From an uncultured Prevotellaceae bacterium (GTDB lineage Bacteria > Bacteroidota > Bacteroidia > Bacteroidales > Bacteroidaceae): a stretch of DNA of 64,000 nt. Both the position numbers and the translations under genes were made by a program. The notes beneath the pieces are model-generated. The model was not told the DNA's origin, made no database searches, and was given only the letters and a program-made list of their open reading frames with translations. Shown here piece after piece: positions 9,384 through 17,770 of this stretch (the stretch's first letter is position 1; each line of letters begins with the position of its first letter). The stretch lies in the NCBI GenBank assembly GCA_902774925.1, contig CACYKE010000001.1, positions 26,951-90,950 on the forward strand. The letters are read 5' to 3'.

Positions 9384-11144
9384 ATGGACAATCGCTTTGA
9401 CTGGCAGTCGTATCTGACGACAGCCTATGGTTCTTTTCCGGAAGCCAAGAGGAAACCCGTGATTGGTTTGACGGGTAACTATGGTGAATTGGCTTGTAAG
9501 CTCAACGAGGGCTATTACAAGTCTATTTGGCGTGCTGGCGGTGTGCCTGTCATCATTCCGCCTATTGCCGATACTGATGTGCTCATCAATACCCTTGAGC
9601 ATATCGATGGTCTGTTGTTGACGGGTGGTGCTGATTTTAATCCGCTCTATGCTGGCGAGGAGCCTTCTCCACGTTTGGGTGGCATCAATGCGGAACGTGA
9701 CCTACCTGAACTCTTGATAACACAGTTGGCCTATAATCGCCAGATTCCTATGCTGGGCATCTGTCGAGGCATCCAGACGTTGGTAATGGCCCTTGGCGGT
9801 AAGGTTCAGCAAGATATCAGCGACGTTGCGCAGATTCGCCATTCGCAAGATGCCGACCGTTCGGAACCAACTCATAGCGTTACCGTCGAACCTGACTCCA
9901 CCTTATTTAATATATATAATAAGGAGAAGTTGTTCGTTAACTCCTTCCATCATCAAGCCGTCTGCGACCCTGGTGAGCGGTTCCGCGTGACTGCTCGTTC
10001 TGCTGATGGCATCATTGAGGCGATAGAGAGCCGTGAGTATAAAAGCATCATCGGTGTCCAGTGGCATCCGGAGTGTATGTCCGCGGAAGATGGTTCCCCC
10101 ATCTTCTCCTGGCTCGTCCAGCAGGCTGCTGACTATCGTCGCACCTGTGATCTCCATCAGAGCATCCTCACGCTCGATACTCATTGCGATACGCCGATGT
10201 TCTTCCCTCAGGGTGTCGATTTCGGCAGTCGCGACCCACGCATCCTCGTTGACCTCCATAAGATGTCGGAGGGTCATCAGGATGCGACCATCATGGTGTG
10301 CTATCTTCCTCAGCCTCAGCAGGATGAGACGTTCTCGTCGAAGGTCGATTTCGACGTCAATGGCCCTACGGAATATGCCGACCTTATCTTTGACAAGATA
10401 GAGGCTATTGTCGAACAAAACGAGCAGTACTTGGCTATTGCGCGCACGCCTGCCGACCTCTATGCCAATAAGCAGCAAGGACGCAAAAGCATCATGTTGG
10501 GCATCGAGAACGGCCTAGCGCTCGATGGTCATTTGGAGCGTCTGCAGCATTTTGCCCAGCGTGGTATCGTCTATATGACACTATGCCATAATGGCGACAA
10601 CGATATCTGCGATTCTGCTCGTGGTAACCACACGCATAACGGTATCAGTTCCTTTGGTCAGCAGGTGGTTCGCGAGATGAACCGTTTGGGCATCCTCGTT
10701 GACCTCAGTCATGCTGGCGAAAAGAGCTTTTATGATGCGTTGGAGATGAGTAGTCTGCCTATTGTGTGTAGCCATAGCAGTTGTCGCGCACTTTGCGACC
10801 ATCCGCGCAATCTGACGGATGAACAGATGCGTGCTTTAGCAGCTAAGGGTGGGGTTATGCAGATTACTATGTATAATGGTTTTCTCGTGAAGGATGGCGA
10901 AGCTACAGTCCTTGATGCCCTGCGCCATTTGGAACATGCTATCGAGGTAATGGGAATTGATCATGTAGGTATCGGTACTGATTTCGATGGCGATGGTGGT
11001 GTGCGTGGAATGGCCAACTCGTCGGAATTGCTGAACTTTACCCGTTTACTGCTGGCTCGTGGCTACAGTGAACAGGACATCGAAAAGATTTGGGGAGGTA
11101 ACTTCCTGCGTGTTATGACTCAGGTACAGAGTGTAAGAGAATAG
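9384..11144 (+). CDS. Fusion of gamma-glutamyl hydrolase (C26) and membrane dipeptidase (M19)
   Basis: A 586-residue two-domain enzyme. Residues about 24-250 form a class I glutamine-amidotransferase-like C26 domain of the PuuD type: LLTGGADFNPLY, nucleophile Cys127 in GICRG, and His228 in GVQWHPE. Residues about 258-580 form an M19 renal-dipeptidase domain: metal site His267/Asp269 in DTHCDTP, CHNGDNDICDSA, LVDLSHAG, CSHSSCRAL and GIGTDFDGDGG. No signal peptide, so probably cytoplasmic. Together the domains could cleave gamma-glutamyl bonds and then dipeptides. Both active sites look intact, and no frameshift or stop separates them. Confidence 0.9.
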   Translation: MDNRFDWQSYLTTAYGSFPEAKRKPVIGLTGNYGELACKLNEGYYKSIWRAGGVPVIIPPIADTDVLINTLEHIDGLLLTGGADFNPLYAGEEPSPRLGGINAERDLPELLITQLAYNRQIPMLGICRGIQTLVMALGGKVQQDISDVAQIRHSQDADRSEPTHSVTVEPDSTLFNIYNKEKLFVNSFHHQAVCDPGERFRVTARSADGIIEAIESREYKSIIGVQWHPECMSAEDGSPIFSWLVQQAADYRRTCDLHQSILTLDTHCDTPMFFPQGVDFGSRDPRILVDLHKMSEGHQDATIMVCYLPQPQQDETFSSKVDFDVNGPTEYADLIFDKIEAIVEQNEQYLAIARTPADLYANKQQGRKSIMLGIENGLALDGHLERLQHFAQRGIVYMTLCHNGDNDICDSARGNHTHNGISSFGQQVVREMNRLGILVDLSHAGEKSFYDALEMSSLPIVCSHSSCRALCDHPRNLTDEQMRALAAKGGVMQITMYNGFLVKDGEATVLDALRHLEHAIEVMGIDHVGIGTDFDGDGGVRGMANSSELLNFTRLLLARGYSEQDIEKIWGGNFLRVMTQVQSVRE

Positions 11145-11145
11145 T

Positions 11146-12138
11146 ATGAAAAGAATCATATATATATTGTTGGCTGTGAGCATGTTGGTAGCCTGTGGCA
11201 CCACCAAGAAGAGCCAGACCACCCAGTCTGCGGTGGCCCTGACCTTTAATGCAGACTCGGCCTATGAGTTTTGTGCTGCACAGTGTGCTTTCGGACCTCG
11301 CACCATGAATAGTACCGCCCACGAACAATGCGCCCAATGGATTCAGCAGAAGTTCGAGCAGTATGGCTATCAGGTAACCCTGCAGAAGGCTGATCTGAAA
11401 GGCTACGACGGTACAGTCCTTAAGAGTACTAACATCATTGCCACCGCTCCTGTACGGTCTGTTGCGACTCAGTCGCAACCCGCTCCCCGCATCTTCATCT
11501 GCGCTCACTGGGACAGCCGCCCTTGGGCTGACAACGACCCTGACGAAGCGAATTGGCGCAAGCCCGTAATGGCTGCTAACGATGGCGCCTCGGGTGTCGC
11601 TGTCATGTTGGAACTGGCTCGTATGCTACAGCAAAATGATTCTGTCCGTTTGGCAGTTGATTTTATTTGTTTCGACGCAGAAGACTGGGGTGTTCCACAA
11701 TGGGAAGAGGACATCAATAGCGACTCCTGGGCTCTTGGCGCCCAGTATTGGGCCGCTAGCGATGAGGCAAAATCCAAAACCTACCAATACGCCATTCTGC
11801 TTGATATGGTGGGTGGTCAGGGTGCCAGGTTCTATCGTGAATATTACTCTATGCGTTATGCCCGCAATATTGTTGAAAGCGTCTGGCAGGCCGCCAATAC
11901 TGCTGGTTACGGCAGCATCTTCCCTTATAAGGATGGCGGTGGCGTTACTGACGATCATGTGCCTGTAAATGAAAAAGCGGGTATTCCCTGTATCGACATC
12001 ATCAATCACTATCCTGATTGTGAACAGAGTTCCTTCGGTCCTACGTGGCACACCGTCTCTGACGATATGCAGCACATCGACCGTAATACACTGCAGGCTG
12101 TAGGACAAACGTTGGTGCAACTCATCTATTCTGAATAG
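11146..12138 (+). CDS. M28-family lipoprotein, glutaminyl-peptide cyclotransferase-like
   Basis: A 330-residue protein with lipobox LVACG; the next residues TTKK are not acidic, suggesting a periplasm-facing anchor. The M28/QC fold shows CAHWDSRPWADND, Asp146 in ANDGASGVAVMLELA, the acidic pair Glu179-Asp180 in CFDAEDWG, and Trp301-His302 in TWHTVSDDMQHID. The W-H-T signature and the acidic pair resemble the animal-like glutaminyl cyclases known from Porphyromonas and Prevotella, which form N-terminal pyroglutamate on exported proteins. An aminopeptidase role is the alternative. It starts 1 nt after the previous stop. A small palindrome is embedded at codons about 106-112. Confidence 0.82.
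   Translation: MKRIIYILLAVSMLVACGTTKKSQTTQSAVALTFNADSAYEFCAAQCAFGPRTMNSTAHEQCAQWIQQKFEQYGYQVTLQKADLKGYDGTVLKSTNIIATAPVRSVATQSQPAPRIFICAHWDSRPWADNDPDEANWRKPVMAANDGASGVAVMLELARMLQQNDSVRLAVDFICFDAEDWGVPQWEEDINSDSWALGAQYWAASDEAKSKTYQYAILLDMVGGQGARFYREYYSMRYARNIVESVWQAANTAGYGSIFPYKDGGGVTDDHVPVNEKAGIPCIDIINHYPDCEQSSFGPTWHTVSDDMQHIDRNTLQAVGQTLVQLIYSE
11461..11479. repeat. 19-bp palindrome inside the M28 gene
   Basis: GTTGCGACT, one central C, AGTCGCAAC: perfect arms. The 25 bases spanning it recur exactly in the HhH/barrel gene at about 14418-14442, in the same reading frame (SVATQSQP). Confidence 0.85.
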
Positions 12139-12140
12139 TA

Positions 12141-12758
12141 ATGAGAAAGGTCTTGCTGATAGGATTGTTGTTGGTGTCTGTTGCTGTGATGGCACAGAAA
12201 ACCAAAGCGGAGAAGGTCGATATGGACAGTCCGACTTTCGTTCCTACCGTGAAGGTTGGCAAGGTCTATGAAGGGGGTGACAGCATCCAGTACATGGAGA
12301 TGAACAATGTCTATGTCTTTCCACCTGTCACCTTTGAGAATAAGAAGCAGGAAGGCGCTTACATGCGTTTGGTGAAGAATGTCAAGTTGGTGCTTCCCAT
12401 TGCTAAAGAGGCTAATATGATTATGATGGAAACGGCAGAATATTTGGAAACCCTGCCTGACAAGAAAGCAAAGGCAGAACACATGAAACGCGTCGAAAAG
12501 AGCATCATGAAGGAATATAAGCCTCGTATGAAGAAACTGACCTATTCGCAAGGGAAACTGCTTATCAAGCTCATCTATCGCGAGAGCCATTCTTCGAGTT
12601 ATGAACTGATTCAGGCTTTCCTAGGTCCTGTACGCGCTGGCTTCTATCAGGCTTTTGCTTGGGCTTTCGGCGCTTCGTTGAAGAAAGAATACGACCCTGA
12701 GGGTATTGATCGCTTGACAGAACGTGTCGTCCTCATGGTTGAGGCTGGACAATTGTAA
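12141..12758 (+). CDS. DUF4294-family exported protein
   Basis: A 205-residue protein with a cleavable signal peptide (MRKVLLIGLLLVSVAVMAQ). The rest matches the pattern I recall for DUF4294: YMEMNNVYVFPP, a basic helical middle, and LIKLIYRESHSSSYELIQ followed by GPVRAGFYQAFAWAFG. This family is restricted to Bacteroidetes and usually sits beside cell-envelope genes; no activity is known to me. It begins 2 nt after the M28 gene and is followed at once by the HhH/barrel gene, so the four genes from 9384 look like one transcription unit. Confidence 0.75.
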   Translation: MRKVLLIGLLLVSVAVMAQKTKAEKVDMDSPTFVPTVKVGKVYEGGDSIQYMEMNNVYVFPPVTFENKKQEGAYMRLVKNVKLVLPIAKEANMIMMETAEYLETLPDKKAKAEHMKRVEKSIMKEYKPRMKKLTYSQGKLLIKLIYRESHSSSYELIQAFLGPVRAGFYQAFAWAFGASLKKEYDPEGIDRLTERVVLMVEAGQL

Positions 12759-12762
12759 ACTT

Positions 12763-14832
12763 ATGCTGCGCCTCCTCCTCTCACTCCTCCTCATTCTTGT
12801 CCCGTCTGTTGCGATTTTATCGCAACAAACCTCTGACTGGCAGGAAGCTTTCCGTTCCTGGCTCTCTGCCGATGATGCTGACGAAGGATACAGCGAGGCA
12901 ACCTTCGAACTCCTTTCTGCTCTCGCGGAGAATCCTTTGAATCTCAATCAGACTTCGAAGTCTCAACTCGAACAGTTGCCTTTTCTTTCTGCCGAGCAGA
13001 TAGAAGAACTCGTGGCCTATATCGACCGTTACCGTCCTCTGCGCTCGCTTGGTGAACTGCAGATGATAGAGAGCCTGGATCGCGATACCCGTCTGTTGCT
13101 GAACTATTTTGTCGTCATTGGCGATACGCTAAGCCCAACCCGAAGCGCTAAGTCCGTCTTGTCACATTTGCTTCATGACGGACATTTCACGTTTGAAGGT
13201 TCATTACGCCAACCGCTTTATAAACGTAAGGGCGATATCAATGGTTATCTGGGTTATCAGCAGCGCCACGACTTGCGACTGCAGTTCTCTTCCCACGACC
13301 AGCTGAAATTTGGCTTGACGGCAGCACAGGATGCAGGCGAACCCTTCTTCTCTGGACGTAACCGCTGGGGGTACGACCATTATTCCTATTATTTCCAGCT
13401 CCGTAAGATAGGCTGTATAGAAGCTTTGAATCTTGGCATGTATCGTGTGCAATTCGGCATGGGATTGGTCATGAATACAGGATTTTATCTCGGCAAACAG
13501 GCCACCCTGCAGTCTTTAGGACGCAGCACGCAGACTTTGACGGCTCATTCTTCACGCTCGGTGGGGAGTTATCTGCAGGGTGCGGCTGCCCAAATCCGTC
13601 TTGCACCCGCATGGAGTGTAACAGCCTTTGCCTCTTATCGTCCCATTGATGCCACGCTGAACAATGACGGGACTATTCGTACTCTCTTGACTGATGGTTA
13701 CCACCGCACGGAAACTGAGATGGACAAGAAGCATAACAGTCATGAGACCGACCTAGGCTTCCGCGTAACTTACCATCCAAACTCTCCTCACAAAACCTAC
13801 AAGCCCACTCTCTCCTTCAATGCTGTCTATACGCATTTTGACCGTTCTCTTGTCCCGTATGCTTCGACATCCTCGAAGCTAAACTACCGCTCCTACGCCC
13901 CTTCCGGCACCTCTTTCTTTAATGCCTCCCTCGACTATGGCCTGACCTCTTCCCGTTTTTCCTTTATTGGCGAAACGGCACTGAATGGCGACGGTGCCCT
14001 AGCGGCTATTCATACAGCGAGTTTCCGTGCTACAGACCAACTCAGCCTCATGTTGCTTCACCGTTATTACGACAAGCGTTACACAGCCCTTCATGCACGC
14101 AGTTTCGGTGAGGGCTCTTCCGCACAGAACGAGCATGGGCTTTATCTGGGTGCCACTTGGTCGCCTTCGCGTTCGTTGTCGTTCCAAGGTTATATCGATT
14201 ACGCCCATTTCCCTTTCCTCCGTTATCAGGTCGGTGCTCCGAGTGATGCTTTTGATGCTTTTCTTCGCGCGCGTACCTTATTTAATATAGGGGTGTTGGA
14301 AGCTCACTATCGTTTCCATGTCAGGCAACGTGACAACGATACCCATTCCTACCTCAACAATCGCTACGAGCACCGTGCGCGCATTTCCTTCGCCTATCCT
14401 TCTTCCTCTTCTTCACCGTCTGTTGCGACTCAGTCGCAACCCTCCTTTAATTTCAAGACCCAGCTCGATGGCGCCATGCTTGCCAGTCGCGAACAACAAA
14501 CCTCCCGTGGCATCATGATGAGTCAGCAGGTTGCCTTCCGATATCGTGCCTTACGACTGAATGGTTTTGCAGGCTGGTTCCATACCGACGACTACGACAG
14601 CCGTCTTTATCAGTATGAACCCTCTGTACCTTACGATTTCTCTTTCCCTGCTTTCTATGGACACGGCATCCGCTATTCTCTGATGGCACGAGCAGACCTT
14701 GGGCGCTGGTCGTTTTCAGCCAAAATCGGCACGACCAACTATTTTGACCGTGCCTTTATCTCCAGTGGCTATCAGCAAATTGATGCTTCCTCCCAGACGG
14801 ACCTCCTCTTTCAGTTCCGCCTCAAGCTATAG
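12763..14832 (+). CDS. Outer-membrane protein with N-terminal helix-hairpin-helix and C-terminal barrel
   Basis: A 689-residue exported protein. The signal peptide starts MLRLLLSLLLILVPS. Residues about 50-130 hold ComEA-like helix-hairpin-helix motifs (NPLNLNQTSKSQLEQLPFLS, IDRYRPLRSLGELQMIESL). From about 140 to the end there are alternating amphipathic beta strands with aromatic ends, finishing DLLFQFRLKL, as in outer-membrane barrels. The ATG at 12763 was preferred over an upstream ATG inside the DUF4294 gene because it gives the signal peptide. Two related palindromes are embedded (12808, 14422). Function is unknown; an HhH domain on a barrel is odd outside the cytoplasm and may bind protein or incoming DNA. 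Confidence 0.8.
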   Translation: MLRLLLSLLLILVPSVAILSQQTSDWQEAFRSWLSADDADEGYSEATFELLSALAENPLNLNQTSKSQLEQLPFLSAEQIEELVAYIDRYRPLRSLGELQMIESLDRDTRLLLNYFVVIGDTLSPTRSAKSVLSHLLHDGHFTFEGSLRQPLYKRKGDINGYLGYQQRHDLRLQFSSHDQLKFGLTAAQDAGEPFFSGRNRWGYDHYSYYFQLRKIGCIEALNLGMYRVQFGMGLVMNTGFYLGKQATLQSLGRSTQTLTAHSSRSVGSYLQGAAAQIRLAPAWSVTAFASYRPIDATLNNDGTIRTLLTDGYHRTETEMDKKHNSHETDLGFRVTYHPNSPHKTYKPTLSFNAVYTHFDRSLVPYASTSSKLNYRSYAPSGTSFFNASLDYGLTSSRFSFIGETALNGDGALAAIHTASFRATDQLSLMLLHRYYDKRYTALHARSFGEGSSAQNEHGLYLGATWSPSRSLSFQGYIDYAHFPFLRYQVGAPSDAFDAFLRARTLFNIGVLEAHYRFHVRQRDNDTHSYLNNRYEHRARISFAYPSSSSSPSVATQSQPSFNFKTQLDGAMLASREQQTSRGIMMSQQVAFRYRALRLNGFAGWFHTDDYDSRLYQYEPSVPYDFSFPAFYGHGIRYSLMARADLGRWSFSAKIGTTNYFDRAFISSGYQQIDASSQTDLLFQFRLKL
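12808..12826. repeat. 19-bp hairpin inside the HhH/barrel gene
   Basis: GTTGCGAT, TTT, ATCGCAAC: perfect 8-bp arms. It shares the GTCTGTTGCGA start with the palindromes at 11461 and 14422 and encodes SVAILSQ in the same frame. Confidence 0.75.
14422..14440. repeat. 19-bp palindrome, second exact copy
   Basis: Identical to the element at 11461-11479, including flanking bases, and in the same frame (SVATQSQP). It falls in a serine-rich loop of the predicted barrel. Confidence 0.85.
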
Positions 14833-14845
14833 TATGCCGCTGTCG

Positions 14846-15973
14846 TTATAGAGTGTGTCGCGGCTCTCCCGCGACAGCCCTGTATACCTCCGCCACTTGC
14901 CCCGCAACGTCGCGCCCCTCAAACCGCTTGATATATTCGCGGCTCTTGGCTATACGTTCCTCTCTGTCGCGGGCACCGCGAAGCGACATCTTTAACGCTT
15001 CAGCCATACCAGTAACATCGTCCGGCCCCACATAGCGACAATTCGGACCACCAGCTTCCTCCAGACACGATCCTGTACAGGCTACTACGGGCAGTCCGGC
15101 AGCAATGGCTTCAATGATGGGAATGCCGAATCCCTCATAACGTGATGGATAGACGAAAGCCTCGCCCAAAGCATAGATAGCTGCCAGGTCTTCATCCGGC
15201 ACACCACTTAACAGGTGGATACGCTCATCCTTTGGTAATTCCTGGACATAGGGCGTCTGCTTACCTACCGCCACCAGGTGTATGTCTTTTGGCAGCAGGT
15301 CCAGTGCTTCTGTTGCCAGCAGCAGATTCTTCCGACGTTCGATAGTTCCTACGTTCAATACATAACGGGCTGGTAGTCTGTAGCGTTCTCTTACCTTGGC
15401 TTTCCTTTCTGCTGTTACCACGGTGGAAAACCTTGGCGCAAAACTCTGGTAGATGACGCTGATGCGGTCTGCATATTCTGCTCCGCCCAGTTCGATGATG
15501 TCTTGCTTGGTACGTTCACTGATGGCGATGATGCGCTCTGCCTCGCACAGTGTCTGGCGGAATTTCCATTCGTAGATTTTTGTGTCTATCCAGTTGTAAT
15601 ATTCTGGATGTCGGAGGAAGATAAGGTCGTGGATGGTGACAACTCCGTGGATACCTGCTTTGCGCAAACCGATAGGCAGTTCACCGGACAAACCATGATA
15701 CACGCTGACACCGTCACGTTTCAGGTCCTTCACGATACCCTTCGTCCGCCACCACGCCTTCCGTATGGCGCCAGATTTCCCTGCTGGGTAGCAAAACTGG
15801 GCGCCTTCTATCATCTGCCCCCTCAGTTCCTCATTCCCTTCGTCGGGTGCATAGAGCCGTAGGTCCAGCGTGCTGTCGCCACACCGTAACAGGTCGTTCA
15901 CCAGCGTCCGCCCGTAACTGCCCAGTCCAGTTCCGTTGCGCACTATCCGTTTTGCATCAACTCCAACGATCAT
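14846..15973 (-). CDS. GT4-type glycosyltransferase
   Basis: A 375-residue GT-B glycosyltransferase of the GT4/group 1 kind. It starts MIVGVDAKRIVRNGTGLGSY, has the nucleotide-sugar domain with SRYEGFGIPIIEAIAAGLPV (E-x7-E motif), and ends VAEVYRAVAG plus a short tail encoded by a palindrome. The neighbouring mannose-1-phosphate guanylyltransferase gene suggests it transfers mannose from GDP-mannose into an envelope or exopolysaccharide glycan, but this is inference. The 42-bp gap from manC consists wholly of a heptamer array whose last unit contains the ATG at 15973; the preceding in-frame TTG lies inside the array. Confidence 0.88.
   Translation of the reverse strand: MIVGVDAKRIVRNGTGLGSYGRTLVNDLLRCGDSTLDLRLYAPDEGNEELRGQMIEGAQFCYPAGKSGAIRKAWWRTKGIVKDLKRDGVSVYHGLSGELPIGLRKAGIHGVVTIHDLIFLRHPEYYNWIDTKIYEWKFRQTLCEAERIIAISERTKQDIIELGGAEYADRISVIYQSFAPRFSTVVTAERKAKVRERYRLPARYVLNVGTIERRKNLLLATEALDLLPKDIHLVAVGKQTPYVQELPKDERIHLLSGVPDEDLAAIYALGEAFVYPSRYEGFGIPIIEAIAAGLPVVACTGSCLEEAGGPNCRYVGPDDVTGMAEALKMSLRGARDREERIAKSREYIKRFEGRDVAGQVAEVYRAVAGEPRHTL
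14856..14876. repeat. 21-bp hairpin at the glycosyltransferase C-terminus
   Basis: TGTCGCGG, CTCTC, CCGCGACA: perfect 8-bp arms with a 5-nt loop, within the last codons of the gene (GEPRHT). A shorter related pair, TCGCGG/CCGCGA, lies at 14967-14981 in the same gene. Confidence 0.75.
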
Positions 15974-16012
15974 AACCAATAAACGTTAACCAATAACCAT
16001 TAACCGTTAACC
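15971..16012. repeat. Heptamer array filling the manC-glycosyltransferase gap
   Basis: On the coding (minus) strand: GGTTAAC, GGTTAAT, GGTTATT, GGTTAAC, GTTTATT, GGTTATG. These six units (42 bp) run from just after the manC stop to the glycosyltransferase ATG, which lies in the last unit. Confidence 0.9.
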
Positions 16013-17122
16013 CTAAATAAACTCGTCGCCGAATTTGATCTGTACTTCGTTGACATATTTCCTGACCAGTGCCGACGAGTCACCCTTCTTGCATATCAGT
16101 AGCACGTTGTCTGACTCTGCCACGATATAGCCGTCCAGTCCGTTGATGACTCCAAGTCTTCCTTTTGGTAGTTTAATGACGTTGTTGTGAGAGTCCTCTA
16201 TCATCACTTGCGAGTCTACCACCACGTTGTCGCCATCTCCGCGTTGTTTACATTCGTAGATGGAGTGCCATGTGCCGAGGTCTGCCCATCCGAAGTCGCA
16301 TTTCATCACGCAGACATCTTCGCACTTTTCCAACACGCCTTTGTCTATCGACAGGTTGGGGTAGGCTGGGTAGTGTTCGTTGACGAATGCCATCTCCTGT
16401 TCGATGGTGTAATGTTCCAGTTCACCGTCGAAGCGCTTCAGCACTTCAGGGAACAGTCTGCGGAAACAGATATTCAAATAGCGGGCGCTGGCCAGGATGA
16501 CTCCCGTGTTCCACAGGAACTCGCCCGAATCCATGAACATCTGGGCGAAGTCACGCTCTGGTTTCTCGACGAACGACTTTACGTGGCTGATTTTTGCCAC
16601 TTTCACTATCTCCGGCATAATCAACTCTCCCTGCTGGATATAACCATAGCCAGGCTCAGGGCGGGTGGGCTGGACGCCCAGTGTTAACAGATTGTTATGT
16701 CTGGATACAAAAAGGAATGCTTCATGGATGTTATCGTAGAATGCTTCTTCGTTCAACACAAACTGGTCCGAGGGTGTAATCACCACATTGGCGTTGATGT
16801 CGCGACGGCATATCCGCATGTCAGCCCATGCTACGCTAGGCGCTGTTCCGCGATTCACGGGTTCCACCAACAGGTTCTCCTCATGCAGGTCCGGCAGTTG
16901 TTCTCTCACCAGAGGTGCATGCTCGCGGTTCGTACAAACGAGTATATTCTCTTTTGGTAGGATGCGGACGAAACGGTCAAAGGTTTGCTGCAGTTGGGTG
17001 CGGCCCACGCCGAAGAAGTCCAGAAACTGTTTGGGCTTGTGTTCACGACTGCAAGGCCACAGGCGTCGTCCCATGCCTCCTGCCAGGATAATGCAATAGT
17101 TCTTGTTGCTTTGTTCAATCAT
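16013..17122 (-). CDS. manC: Mannose-1-phosphate guanylyltransferase
   Basis: A 369-residue nucleotidyltransferase that makes GDP-mannose from mannose-1-phosphate and GTP. The signature LAGGMGRRLWPCSREHKPKQ sits at the N-terminus, then VEPVNRGTAPSVAWA, ITPSDQFV, KSFVEKPE, FLWNTGVI and DFGWADLGTWHS. It lacks the extra C-terminal isomerase domain of the bifunctional type. It has its own promoter and is cotranscribed with the following glycosyltransferase. Its product would supply mannosyl, fucosyl or related GDP-sugars for surface glycans or for the O-glycosylation known in Bacteroidetes. Confidence 0.92.
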   Translation of the reverse strand: MIEQSNKNYCIILAGGMGRRLWPCSREHKPKQFLDFFGVGRTQLQQTFDRFVRILPKENILVCTNREHAPLVREQLPDLHEENLLVEPVNRGTAPSVAWADMRICRRDINANVVITPSDQFVLNEEAFYDNIHEAFLFVSRHNNLLTLGVQPTRPEPGYGYIQQGELIMPEIVKVAKISHVKSFVEKPERDFAQMFMDSGEFLWNTGVILASARYLNICFRRLFPEVLKRFDGELEHYTIEQEMAFVNEHYPAYPNLSIDKGVLEKCEDVCVMKCDFGWADLGTWHSIYECKQRGDGDNVVVDSQVMIEDSHNNVIKLPKGRLGVINGLDGYIVAESDNVLLICKKGDSSALVRKYVNEVQIKFGDEFI

Positions 17123-17154
17123 ATATATTAGAATAAGTGTTTGTTTCTGACTGC

Positions 17155-17186
17155 TAAGGTACGGAAAATATCTTACTTAAACAAAA
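17155..17186 (-). promoter_or_regulatory. manC promoter
   Basis: Minus strand TTTG (17186-17183), a 20-nt spacer and TACCTTAG (17162-17155, one mismatch) lie 33 nt before the manC ATG. Confidence 0.6.
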
Positions 17187-17224
17187 AAAACATGCTTTTT
17201 TATAAAATTTTCGTATTTCATGCA

Positions 17225-17253
17225 TTGTAATTCGTTTTTTTTACTTACCTTTG
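17225..17253 (+). promoter_or_regulatory. tRNA-Leu promoter
   Basis: TTG (17225-17227), an 18-nt spacer and TACCTTTG (17246-17253) lie 11 nt before the tRNA. Confidence 0.7.
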
Positions 17254-17264
17254 CACTCGCTTAA

Positions 17265-17346
17265 GCCCAGATGGCGGAATCGGTAGACGCGCTGGTCTCA
17301 AACACCAGTGGGGAAACCCATCCCGGTTCGAGCCCGGGTCTGGGTA
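17265..17346 (+). tRNA. tRNA-Leu (CAA anticodon)
   Basis: Cloverleaf with acceptor GCCCAGA/TCTGGGT, anticodon stem CTGGT/ACCAG, loop CTCAAAC giving CAA, a long class II variable arm, and a T arm of the TTCGAGC type. CCA is not fully encoded. A strong hairpin terminator follows directly. Confidence 0.95.
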
Positions 17347-17351
17347 CAAGA

Positions 17352-17380
17352 TAGGGCGGTCAAAACGACCGCCCTATTTC
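17352..17380 (+). terminator. Terminator after tRNA-Leu
   Basis: TAGGGCGGTC and GACCGCCCTA pair perfectly around AAAAC and are followed by TTTC. Confidence 0.85.
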
Positions 17381-17770
17381 ATGAAAAAGCAAACAGGAGT
17401 TGTGAAACATGGTTCGTAAACATATCCCCTATATATATTAATAAGGTATAACAAAAAAACATAAAATCGGCTTGCAATCTTAAAAATTCAAAAAAATGTG
17501 GAAAAAATCCCTATTTTGCCCCTCTACCCCCCTCGAAAAGCAATTTTTTTGCACAAAAATGAAAAAAAAGTCCAAAAATCCTTGCAGATTCGCGAATTAA
17601 TGCCTATATTTGCACCCAAAAACGTGGCTCCATGCATGTGGAACGGCTGCGTGGCGTGTGAAATAGCGCGCGAAATGGACGTTAAACAATTATATAAAAT
17701 TGCGTAAAATAACAGAAAATATAGAGAACAAATAAATTCTTTTTTTTATTATTAATTTAATTTTAATCGT
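17381..17770 (+). other. AT-rich gap with promoter and long leader of the giant lipoprotein
   Basis: Up to about 17580 only A/T-rich sequence was seen; a 69-codon open frame at 17498-17707 runs through the promoter and has no protein-like features. TTG (17582-17584), a 20-nt spacer and TATATTTG (17605-17612) form a clear promoter. This predicts an unusually long leader of about 155 nt before the ATG at 17771. Confidence 0.65.

Noticed and set aside
17498-17707. 69-codon open frame upstream of the giant lipoprotein
   Set aside because: It runs through a clear promoter (17582-17612) and its sequence is low-complexity; no start context or family.
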